Positions 34,857 through 42,211 of a DNA stretch of 64,000 nucleotides are shown in pieces. The stretch is from NCBI GenBank assembly GCA_009797885.1, contig WNKP01000014.1, positions 58,634 through 122,633 on the forward strand, given 5' to 3'. Numbering within the stretch: the first letter of the stretch is position 1; each line of letters starts with the position of its first letter. Position numbers and translations under genes: made by a program. The notes beneath the pieces were generated by a model, which made no database searches, was not told where the DNA came from, and worked only from the letters and a program-made list of their open reading frames with translations. Source of the stretch: Flavobacteriaceae bacterium GF1. GTDB lineage: Bacteria; Bacteroidota; Bacteroidia; Flavobacteriales; Flavobacteriaceae.

Positions 34857-34884
34857 AAGAACCGAGGGGTATCCCTCGGTTCTT
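34857..34884 (-). terminator. Strong hairpin terminator after the LTD/Spondin gene
   Basis: A perfect 12-bp stem AAGAACCGAGGG / CCCTCGGTTCTT with a GTAT loop. Read on the minus strand it is followed by TGTATTTTA. It sits 40 bases after the stop of the large lipoprotein gene and separates it from the GH109 operon downstream on the same strand. Confidence 0.8.
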
Positions 34885-34924
34885 GCAACAATAAAACACC
34901 AAACACTAACTGAAAATGAAGTTG

Positions 34925-37756
34925 CTATTGTGGCTGAATCTCTACTCGAACAACATTATATCCCCCTCTTGGGTCCTGTAAATAAACCACACCGGGCCCA
35001 CTGCTGATAAGTCCCTTTCCAAATTGAACATCTTCCAATTCGCTTACCCTGCGCACAGTGGTGTTTGCATCGGCAGGGCCTTCATTAGGTCCTCCCTGTC
35101 TTGGGGCCTGATAAATGCCAAAGCCTACCGCTTCGTCCACTTCCGTTCCCGAATCGTACAGGTATGATTTCTCACTGGCACCGAAACCGGATGCAGGCGC
35201 ACCGTTTTCATCAAAGAGTGGATAACCAGCGTTATTATAGGCAATAAACCAATCATTGGTTTGAACGTACATGGTGGAGAATCCGAACTTAAAGTTTTGA
35301 TCTTGGGGCACCTCCAAGGTAAAACTTAGGTATTCCCCGGGACCAACGGGTGCTGTTTCATTACTGCCCGCAACAGGCAAACCTAAACTCTCCAGGTAGG
35401 CCACTGCCACGGAGTTATCACCATCTTCGGCCAATTCCTCGAGTCCGTTCCCTGGATTGTTGGTTTCCCCCTGTAGCACCAGTGGATCCCTTTCCCCATT
35501 AAATGCATAAACAAGCCCCGGAGAGAAAACGCTCAGTGATGATGCCAAACGCAATGGCGCGCCTTGCGAACCCGTTTCCTTGAACCAGTTGTACAAGGGC
35601 ATTACGTTGCCGTCTTCGGCAATGGCTTCCAAGCCAACACCCCTATCAGCTTGTCCCAAAGTGAACAATGGTTCTGGTAGGGCATGCAATACTACCAGTC
35701 CTGGAGTCACAACAAAACCGTTGTTAAACGTATTTGCTCCGTTATCAGAACCAAACGAAGGCGTGGAAGTTTCTGTCCAATTGGCAAATCCTGAGGCAAT
35801 TCCATTGGAAATAATGCTGTTTGTTGATGCCGAAACAATTGGTAAATAGTCACCTGTGGTCCAAAGCCCAGCAGCTACGGCCACATTCTCACGAGCACTA
35901 CCTGCAACACCCCATTGTACAAAATCCACCATGGCATTGGAATCTGTAAAAGCGTTTGAACTGTACAAGCCCAATCCTTCAGAATCACCCATTTCAAAAG
36001 GCAATGTCAACGCTTCACCTGCAGCGAGGTTTATCGTTCCGTTAACGGGAGTAAGGGTACCAATTCTGGCATATCTTCCCGGGCCCAAGCATAACCAATA
36101 GTTATTTAAATCCAGGGTAGTTGAACCGGTATTTAAAATTTCCACATAATCCGCTCCTTGATACTGCACTTCACTAAGAATGGCGCCGCGATCCGTAGCT
36201 TGCTGTGGAGCCATGATGGCTTCGATGGTGAGGGTAAACGTTCCGGCCGAGGTTGCCGTACCTGGGGCATAATCCAATACAGCGGTAATATAGGTATCAC
36301 CCCTGCGACCATCGCGGTCCACAAGGCGTACTGCCGTATTCGGATCCGCTGGGCCAACATTGGCACCGGCGGGTGGAAAATAGGCAGGGTCATTATCCGC
36401 TTCCGTACCTAAGTCATAAAGAACGAGCTCATTGGCAATGTCCACCCCGTTAAGTGCCTGACCGTTGGGAAACAAATCGATACCTGCCAAATCCTCAGGT
36501 GCCAAAAACCAATCGTTACTGTTGCCCATCATGGTAATGGGAGTGAACTTGGTACCAGGAACTGCCTGAAATTGAATTTGATATTGGGCTCCATTGGTGG
36601 TCAATGGACCAGGTCCTGAAGTACCTACCGGAGTAGTGAAGGCATGGACATTCAAATAATTGGTAACATTACTAATGGTAATATTAAAAGCCGTTGTTCT
36701 GGGAGCGGCGTCGTTTGGCTCTCCTAAGGAAGGTATGGCTTCCGGATTCCAATCCGCAGCAGTATCACCCTCTCCATCATATTCGATACTTGCGGAAAGC
36801 CCTACTGTAGGAACATATTCCCCTTCGGTCCAGATACCGGCTTCAACGGCAACGTTTTCACGTGCACTACCCGATGCACCCCACTGAACGAAATCTACGA
36901 TGGCTTCGGCGTTTGTAAAGGCATTTGTGGAGTAAAGACCCAATCCACCTTGCGTATCCGGTAGGGTAACCGGTAATACCAGAAATTCTCCTGCCGGCAA
37001 CTCAATACTACCCGTTTTAGGGGTGAGCGTTCCAATTTGGGAATACTGCCCGGGACCTAGGCATAACCAATATCCACTCAGGTCAACGGCCACATTGCCA
37101 TTATTGTAGATTTCCACGTAATTAAGGTTCCCGTATTGAACCTCATTCAGCACAATGGACTGTCTGTTGGCCACGGGCATGGTCAATACATTTTCCGCTC
37201 CAAATGTTGGGGTGCTTGTTTCTGACCAATTGGCCACACCGTTACCATCCCCGTCAAAAATAATGCTGTTGTCCGCATTGCCTAAAACAGGAACAAACTC
37301 CCCAGCCGTCCAAATTCCCGCTTCTACGGCAACGTTTTCCCTGGCGCTACCAGCTGCGCCCCACTGTACAAAATCAACCAATGCTTCCGCACTGGTGAAT
37401 TCGTTACTGGAGTACAAGCCTATACCGCCCTGCTCCTGTGGCATTTCAAAAAATATCGTAAGGTATTCACCTGCAGCCAGGTTAACATCACCTTCTGTGG
37501 TAATATTACCAATTTGAGCATATTGACCCGGGCCTAAACATAACCAATACTCGCTAAGATTACCCGTAGTATCACCATTGTTAAAAATTTCAACCCGGTC
37601 CCCCAGGTATTCCACCTCATTGAGTACAAAGGATGCTTGATCTGCAGCCCCTCCCCCATCATCGGGAGGATTAATTACGGTACCATCCGTGTCATCATCG
37701 GAACATGCCAGCGCAAAAAAGGACAGCGCAGCCATTTTTAAAAAAATCTTTTTCAT
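34925..37756 (-). CDS. Large lipoprotein with three LTD-like and two Spondin_N-like domains
   Basis: 943 residues. Lipoprotein signal ends at FALAC (Cys18), followed by an acidic DDDTDG, typical for surface export in this phylum. Three homologous lamin-tail-like units (about 42-190, 198-348, 523-670) share VLNEVxY, YWLCLGPGxY, GLYSxNAFT and VDFVQWGxxGSARENVAVxAG. Between and after them are two spondin-N-like regions: about 355-515 with NDWFLAP and GPADPNTAVRLV, and a longer one at about 680-943 with PLFTLGQ, LEAIAEDG, NDWFIA and APRQGGPNEGPAD. Likely an adhesive or matrix protein on the cell surface. Its promoter carries the operator shared with the operon at 41045. Confidence 0.85.
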   Translation of the reverse strand: MKKIFLKMAALSFFALACSDDDTDGTVINPPDDGGGAADQASFVLNEVEYLGDRVEIFNNGDTTGNLSEYWLCLGPGQYAQIGNITTEGDVNLAAGEYLTIFFEMPQEQGGIGLYSSNEFTSAEALVDFVQWGAAGSARENVAVEAGIWTAGEFVPVLGNADNSIIFDGDGNGVANWSETSTPTFGAENVLTMPVANRQSIVLNEVQYGNLNYVEIYNNGNVAVDLSGYWLCLGPGQYSQIGTLTPKTGSIELPAGEFLVLPVTLPDTQGGLGLYSTNAFTNAEAIVDFVQWGASGSARENVAVEAGIWTEGEYVPTVGLSASIEYDGEGDTAADWNPEAIPSLGEPNDAAPRTTAFNITISNVTNYLNVHAFTTPVGTSGPGPLTTNGAQYQIQFQAVPGTKFTPITMMGNSNDWFLAPEDLAGIDLFPNGQALNGVDIANELVLYDLGTEADNDPAYFPPAGANVGPADPNTAVRLVDRDGRRGDTYITAVLDYAPGTATSAGTFTLTIEAIMAPQQATDRGAILSEVQYQGADYVEILNTGSTTLDLNNYWLCLGPGRYARIGTLTPVNGTINLAAGEALTLPFEMGDSEGLGLYSSNAFTDSNAMVDFVQWGVAGSARENVAVAAGLWTTGDYLPIVSASTNSIISNGIASGFANWTETSTPSFGSDNGANTFNNGFVVTPGLVVLHALPEPLFTLGQADRGVGLEAIAEDGNVMPLYNWFKETGSQGAPLRLASSLSVFSPGLVYAFNGERDPLVLQGETNNPGNGLEELAEDGDNSVAVAYLESLGLPVAGSNETAPVGPGEYLSFTLEVPQDQNFKFGFSTMYVQTNDWFIAYNNAGYPLFDENGAPASGFGASEKSYLYDSGTEVDEAVGFGIYQAPRQGGPNEGPADANTTVRRVSELEDVQFGKGLISSGPGVVYLQDPRGGYNVVRVEIQPQ
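35747..37633 (-). repeat. Three ~150-residue LTD-like repeat units within the lipoprotein gene
   Basis: Units map to about 37187-37633, 36713-37165 and 35747-36190. The first two are adjacent, the third is separated from them by a spondin-like domain. Conserved peptides such as YWLCLGPG and GSARENVAV recur once per unit. The DNA is alike but not identical, so the duplication is old or under selection. Confidence 0.8.
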
Positions 37757-37783
37757 AACAATTATATTTTAAATTTGAATTTG

Positions 37784-37867
37784 TTGATGGTGCAAATGAA
37801 CCCCAGAAAAAGGGCCCTACCCTGTTAAAAGTGGGTGAAACGGAATTCTGAGGTTTAAAACGGAATT
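37784..37867 (-). promoter_or_regulatory. Candidate LytTR operator and promoter of the LTD/Spondin gene (copy A)
   Basis: The direct repeat AAACGGAATT occurs at 37838-37847 and again at 37858-37867, a 20-bp period. Toward the gene, 32 bases away, lies CAAATGAA (37793-37800), read on the coding strand as TTCATTTG, a weak -7 box. TTGATG follows at 37784-37789. The same arrangement at the same spacing is found upstream of the OB-fold/YceI operon (41122-41205). Minus-strand half-sites contain a TCCGTT core, close to the GTT core of known LytTR sites. The LytTR gene is the divergent neighbour. Confidence 0.68.
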
Positions 37868-38035
37868 ATCCCATAAACCTTAAGGCCCAGTATTTATAAG
37901 GGATATCCTGGAATAGATTTTGGAAAAGCCAACTATGGGAGGCTGCATATAGGTTTTGCATTTTCTTTAAAAACCATTAGGGATAACTATATTTACAGGT
38001 ATCCAATAACCCCACCATCGGGAATACATCCATCT

Positions 38036-39151
38036 ATGCGAAAAGACAGACTTTACCTCTATACCTTTTTGGCGATTACCATTTTATTTGTGGTCATAGG
38101 GGGCGTGGCAGCAAAGTATTTTGTTCAGTTGAGTGCAGAACAAATGCTGGATACCAAGTTAATATCCAGTAAAAGGGAGGCCAAGGAAGTGGCTTTATTG
38201 GTGGGAAGCCTTTTTGAAGCTGAGATGTCCAAGGAAAAAATAAGGGAGCAGGTACAGCAAAGCATTCAAAACACCCACAATAGTACTAGTTTTGTGAGCA
38301 TTATGGATTGGTCCGGCAATAGGGTCTGCTATCCGGACATCACCCTTGTGGGTACGTCAATTTCCAAAGAAACATCCGAAGGGTTCACCATGAACAGTGA
38401 AATTAATCCCTCGGATTTTTATGAATTGATCACCAACAATCCCACATCCAACCAAAAGGAAATCGTATCCTTGACCCCGGTGCCGAATTCCGATTGGATT
38501 GTTGCGGCCTATGCCAATACCGGAAAAATTGCCTCACGATTGAAAAATATCAGGAATCGATTTTATACCATCTTTAGCATCATGGGCTTTGTTATTGTCC
38601 TGAGCAGTGTAATTACGGTCCGTCTGATCGGAAGTTTATATGAGAAACAATTGGAACGTAAAAATGAAGCTTTGGAAACTGAGGTCATTGGCCTGGCAAA
38701 ATTAAATAGTGATTTGGGTGAGTATCAAAAAAGGGTCAGTGAGAACCTGTCCATGCAAAGGCAATTACCTCCCCAACAGCAGACAAAAGAAAAAACATCC
38801 GCTAAGGAAACCGGTAAAAAAAGAATCCTAACCTATTTGAGGAACGAACTGTTGTCCGTAGCCATAGATGAAATTGCCTATATCTATACGGAAAATACAA
38901 TTACCTATGTCGTGGATTTCAATGGAAAGAAATCAACTACCAATTCCAGTTTGGACGAATTGTATTCAGGATTGGATTCCAGTTTTTTTTACCGGGCCAA
39001 TAGACAGTTCATTATCGCTATTTCGGCAATTGAAAAAATCATCCGGTATGGCAATAACCAATTAAAGATAGTGGTGAGTCCCAATTCCGAAGTCGATATC
39101 ATTATTGGCAAAAACAAGGCGGCGGAATTCAAACAATGGTTAAATCTGTAA
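38036..39151 (+). CDS. Membrane-tethered Cache-like sensor with LytTR DNA-binding domain
   Basis: 371 residues. Transmembrane helix 1 at about 9-27 and helix 2 at about 178-197 enclose an extracytoplasmic domain of about 150 residues. It has Cache-like features: VSIMDWSGNRVCYPD (87-101) and LTPVPNSDWIVAAYANTG (146-163). A coiled coil (about 200-240) and a glutamine-rich linker lead to a C-terminal LytTR domain (about 264-371) with DEIAYIYTENTITYVV and FFYRANRQFIIAISAI. So an external signal may act directly on a DNA-binding domain in one polypeptide, with no phosphorelay. The divergent lipoprotein gene and the operon at 41045 carry matching candidate operators. Confidence 0.88.
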   Translation: MRKDRLYLYTFLAITILFVVIGGVAAKYFVQLSAEQMLDTKLISSKREAKEVALLVGSLFEAEMSKEKIREQVQQSIQNTHNSTSFVSIMDWSGNRVCYPDITLVGTSISKETSEGFTMNSEINPSDFYELITNNPTSNQKEIVSLTPVPNSDWIVAAYANTGKIASRLKNIRNRFYTIFSIMGFVIVLSSVITVRLIGSLYEKQLERKNEALETEVIGLAKLNSDLGEYQKRVSENLSMQRQLPPQQQTKEKTSAKETGKKRILTYLRNELLSVAIDEIAYIYTENTITYVVDFNGKKSTTNSSLDELYSGLDSSFFYRANRQFIIAISAIEKIIRYGNNQLKIVVSPNSEVDIIIGKNKAAEFKQWLNL

Positions 39152-39156
39152 GGACC

Positions 39157-40071
39157 TTATTTTTTTAAACTATCGGGATTTCGTTTTTTCAAGTGTAGCA
39201 CATAGGTGGCATTGACACCAATATGTAATCCCCCAGGCCGAAAGTGAAAGTTATTTGGGTTGAAAAGATAGCTCGAAATATCGTCAAAACTTTTTGCGTT
39301 TGACATGGAAAACTGCATAATCAAATCACCAACCTCCCAATTTACCCCTAAAGAAAACAAATTGAAATCTTCCTCCCCCTCGTTCCTACCGAATAGATAT
39401 CCATATTCCGAAGCCAAGGATACATGGTTACCCAATTTGTACCTGGCCCCAAAACCCATAAGAAACAAATCCTTTTGATCGGATACCGGTTGGCCACTTC
39501 CCGAATGTATGTAGGTCGGTGATACCTGAAAAGAAAAATTCCTGTCAAATTTCCTGGCAATGATCGCCTGGGTTACATAGGACAATCGTTCCGAAGAATT
39601 CAGGGGTAGATTGTAGCGAAGGAAATCCCTGCTGAAATAAGAGGCGCCCTGTACCAAGGTAATTCCAATAGGTACGTTTTTATCCTGTCGTTGCCGTACC
39701 AGACGATACTTTGCAAAACCATTCAAAATTCCATCATAGGAGGTAATTCCCGCTCCAAAGGTGAATCTATCCGAAACTGCATATTGCATGCCAAAATGTC
39801 CCGAAAACCTATCCGCAGCAAAACTTTGGCTGTTATCGTTATTGGGGATATTCCAATATCTGGTCCCCAAAATGAATTCCAAGGTACCTTTTTTACGCGT
39901 TTCCACGGACTGCGTCAGGAGCACTCTGTTGGTTTTAAAAATAGCTTGGGTGTAGATTGGCATTTTGGGGGATTCCTTTTCCAAAATATCCAATAATTCT
40001 TGGCCATTGACCCCAACGGCAAAAAAGAATGTCAAACAAAAGGATACTAAAAACAAGGGTTTACTCTTCAT
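39157..40071 (-). CDS. DUF5777-like outer-membrane beta-barrel protein
   Basis: 304 residues with a signal peptide ending near VGVNGQ. The rest alternates short hydrophobic strands and polar turns (FSGHFGMQYAVSDRFTFGAGIT, KLGNHVSLASEYGYLFGR) as in a small outer-membrane barrel. It has a DUF5777-type N-terminus with FKTNRVLLTQSVET. The start is set at the ATG 40069-40071 (MKSKPLFLVS); the open frame upstream runs into YceI. The gene overlaps the YceI gene by 11 bases and is last in a three-gene operon. It is convergent with the LytTR gene, 5 bases apart. Confidence 0.78.
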   Translation of the reverse strand: MKSKPLFLVSFCLTFFFAVGVNGQELLDILEKESPKMPIYTQAIFKTNRVLLTQSVETRKKGTLEFILGTRYWNIPNNDNSQSFAADRFSGHFGMQYAVSDRFTFGAGITSYDGILNGFAKYRLVRQRQDKNVPIGITLVQGASYFSRDFLRYNLPLNSSERLSYVTQAIIARKFDRNFSFQVSPTYIHSGSGQPVSDQKDLFLMGFGARYKLGNHVSLASEYGYLFGRNEGEEDFNLFSLGVNWEVGDLIMQFSMSNAKSFDDISSYLFNPNNFHFRPGGLHIGVNATYVLHLKKRNPDSLKK

Positions 40072-40618
40072 AGGGCACATATTCAAATCGGAACATAACT
40101 TGTATCTCTTTGGAAATATTCGGGACCAACAACGGTGGTACCTTAATGTCGAAATCATCTATGGAAACATTGAAATCACCGGAAAGTACCAAGTTATTGT
40201 TTTCATTTTCAATACTGATCTTAAGCGCTATCGTTTTCTGGACACCATGAAAATCCATAATACCATCCACAAATTTAGGGGCAGTCGTCTCCCAAACGCC
40301 ATCAAAGTCATTGATTTTTCCCGAAAATGTCAGTTTTGGATAGGTATCGGATTCCACATAGCTCTCATTGAAATGCTCTTCCATTAGGGCCTTTTTAAAG
40401 ACAAAGGCACGCATGAGCATTTGCACGGCAATTTCCCCACTGTTTTCATCCACTATGCTGACAACCTGATTGTTGGTCGCTTCTATATTTTCAACGGCCG
40501 TGTACGAAAAGAAGGAGACCTTTCCCTGTCTGCATATGAGGTTGCCACTATGCTGACCGTAAAGGCCCAAATGCAGCAATAAAATGAGAACAAGTGTACT
40601 ATTCTTTTGGTTTTTCAT
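40061..40618 (-). CDS. YceI-family periplasmic protein
   Basis: 185 residues with a signal peptide (LLLHLGLYGQ). The YceI lipocalin-like barrel is recognisable from GKVSFFSYTAVENIEATNN, FVFKKALMEEHFNESYVESDTYP (split here, about 72-94), KLTFSGKI, GIMDFHGVQKTI and SIDDFDIKVPPLL. YceI proteins bind long isoprenoids such as quinone precursors. Here it is the middle gene, overlapping the OB-fold gene by 20 bases and the barrel gene by 11, so the three products are made together, probably for an envelope task. Confidence 0.88.
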   Translation of the reverse strand: MKNQKNSTLVLILLLHLGLYGQHSGNLICRQGKVSFFSYTAVENIEATNNQVVSIVDENSGEIAVQMLMRAFVFKKALMEEHFNESYVESDTYPKLTFSGKINDFDGVWETTAPKFVDGIMDFHGVQKTIALKISIENENNNLVLSGDFNVSIDDFDIKVPPLLVPNISKEIQVMFRFEYVPYEE

Positions 40619-41045
40619 TGATCGGTACGCAATTTAACATTATTACATCTAGCAGGTATCCCTTACAGATACCCCTCAGCGTTATGGTGTCCCCAACGAT
40701 AAGGTTTTCTATATATAACCCTTGGGGCGACATGTCACACATAACAAAACTTTTGGTTGAATTTTTACTTTTTAGTAGTATGGTATGCCTATTGTTCAGA
40801 AAGGAAATTTCTTGGATTACTCCTTTGACTTCAATTACTTTTTCCACTAGTGTAGCAGTGGCGTAACTTTCGTCGCTTTGAAACATTCCTATTAAATCGT
40901 CCGTATTGAGTATGGTCGCCTTTTCCAAAGTGGAAACATCAACTCGGGCAGGCCTTTGGATTTCGTAATAGACATAGACTGCGCACAAGAAGACAATTGC
41001 CATCAATCCATACAAAACTATTTTGAGCTTTACTTTTGTCCGCAC
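40599..41045 (-). CDS. Membrane-anchored OB-fold (tRNA_anti-like) protein
   Basis: 148 residues. One N-terminal transmembrane helix (about 8-27) and an extracytoplasmic OB-like domain: ATLVEKVIEVKGVIQEIS, TILLKSKNSTKSFVMCDMSP and VGDTITLRGICKGYLLDVIMLNC. This matches the small tRNA_anti-like OB family common in Bacteroidota, whose ligand is unknown. The start codon is GTG (41043-41045). It is the first gene of the operon with YceI and the DUF5777 barrel, and it carries the shared operator about 80-160 bases upstream. Confidence 0.78.
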   Translation of the reverse strand: MRTKVKLKIVLYGLMAIVFLCAVYVYYEIQRPARVDVSTLEKATILNTDDLIGMFQSDESYATATLVEKVIEVKGVIQEISFLNNRHTILLKSKNSTKSFVMCDMSPQGLYIENLIVGDTITLRGICKGYLLDVIMLNCVPINEKPKE

Positions 41046-41121
41046 CGTATCAATTCTTTAAAAACGGGTAAGGTCATTATTTTGACACTTACCCGCTTCT
41101 TCATAGCAACAATGTTTCCCA

Positions 41122-41205
41122 TTGATGCCACAAATGAAGCAATACATTATACAAAATAAGATAAGAAATTGGTTGAAAAGGAATCCTGGGGTTTAAAAGT
41201 GAATA
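41122..41205 (-). promoter_or_regulatory. Candidate LytTR operator and promoter of the OB-fold/YceI/barrel operon (copy B)
   Basis: Aligned without gaps to copy A at 37784-37867. The operator part (41171-41205) matches at 28 of 35 positions, CAAATGAA (41131-41138) and TTGATG (41122-41127) match fully, and the 32-base spacer has the same length but unrelated sequence. Half-sites AAAAGGAAT (41176-41184) and AAAGTGAAT (41196-41204) keep the 20-bp period. Orientation relative to the controlled gene is the same in both copies. Confidence 0.66.
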
Positions 41206-41247
41206 AGACTTCCTTGAATCAAATGCGCCAACCAGCCCATATACCTA

Positions 41248-42141
41248 TTAATCCGCCGATTTATAGATAAACTCCACAATCCTATCCGGACCAATGAATC
41301 CAGTGCCATGGGTGGCGTCCCATTCCTTTGAAAGACCCATTTTTTGGGTCTCCTCCAAGGAATTTCCATCACTTCGTGCTTTTACTATCCGATCTCTCAA
41401 AACGGTCAACACATTTTTATAGCTTTCCAAATCTTTCTTACCAGCCACTTTTCCATGTCCTGGAATAATCTTGGTTTCCTCGTCCACCATTCCCAATACC
41501 ATGCTTACATTACTGATCAGGCCGTCAATATCACCACCGGAATTTAGGTCGATATAGGGGTAGCGACCTTCAAAAAAGTTGTCTCCCATGTGCAGTACAT
41601 TGTCTTCCGGAAAATAATAGTAGGAGTCCCCGTCGGTGTGGGCATCGTTAACGTGCATGGCATGCATGGTTTTCCCATTCCCCAAATGAAGCGTCATTTT
41701 ATCGTTAAAGGTGATGATGGGAAGGGCATCTTCCGGTGAGGGTTCTGAAATACGTCCACCGCCCCTATCCTGTTTGGTGGACATCCGTTTTCGAACATTG
41801 TCATGGGCAAGGATCAATGCCCCTTGCTTGGCCATATTTTCATTACCCCCTGTATGATCTCCATGCCAATGGGTATTTAGCACAAATTTTACTGGCTTCG
41901 CCGTTATGCTTTTGATATGGGCAAGGATTTTATCGGTCAAAGGGCCAAATTGATCATCAATGACATAGGCATGCGTTCCCCCAATGGCCAAACCGATATT
42001 ACCACCGGAACCAAAGAGCACATGGATATTGTCCGAGAGTTTTTCCGAGGTGATCTCAACTTTGCTAAAATCGCGTTGGGCGTACGTTAAACCCATGAAG
42101 AAAAGGAAGAAAAGGAAGGAAAGGGTAAAGGTCAATTTCAT
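41248..42141 (-). CDS. Secreted metallo-beta-lactamase-fold hydrolase
   Basis: 297 residues with a signal peptide ending near LTYAQ. The zinc motif is NTHWHGDHTGG (His91, His93, Asp95, His96), followed later by HVNDAHTDGDSYYYF and the histidine in IIPGHGKV, so a complete di-zinc site. This subgroup (quinoprotein-relay/SoxH-like or beta-lactamase-like MBL) has varied substrates, and lactamase activity cannot be assumed. It lies alone, 70 bases from the stop of valS on the same strand. Confidence 0.88.
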   Translation of the reverse strand: MKLTFTLSFLFFLFFMGLTYAQRDFSKVEITSEKLSDNIHVLFGSGGNIGLAIGGTHAYVIDDQFGPLTDKILAHIKSITAKPVKFVLNTHWHGDHTGGNENMAKQGALILAHDNVRKRMSTKQDRGGGRISEPSPEDALPIITFNDKMTLHLGNGKTMHAMHVNDAHTDGDSYYYFPEDNVLHMGDNFFEGRYPYIDLNSGGDIDGLISNVSMVLGMVDEETKIIPGHGKVAGKKDLESYKNVLTVLRDRIVKARSDGNSLEETQKMGLSKEWDATHGTGFIGPDRIVEFIYKSAD

Positions 42142-42211
42142 TTTAGAAGAATTAGCTGTTCCCTAAAATAGCATTATTTGAACGTTTTTACCTCCTAACC
42201 TTTTGTTTGGC

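Noticed and set aside
36713..37633. Possible CRISPR-like or recent tandem duplication in the lipoprotein gene
   Set aside because: The repeated pieces are about 450 bases, in frame, diverged at DNA level and encode a domain. They are protein repeats, not a CRISPR array.
37784..41205. Explanation of the two matching promoter regions as a recent segmental duplication
   Set aside because: The 32 bases between the conserved blocks and the flanks are unrelated, and the genes downstream are different. Only blocks and spacing are kept.
41248..42141. Beta-lactamase resistance gene
   Set aside because: The zinc motif is general to the metallo-beta-lactamase fold. Nothing specific to lactamases is seen, so only a hydrolase is called.
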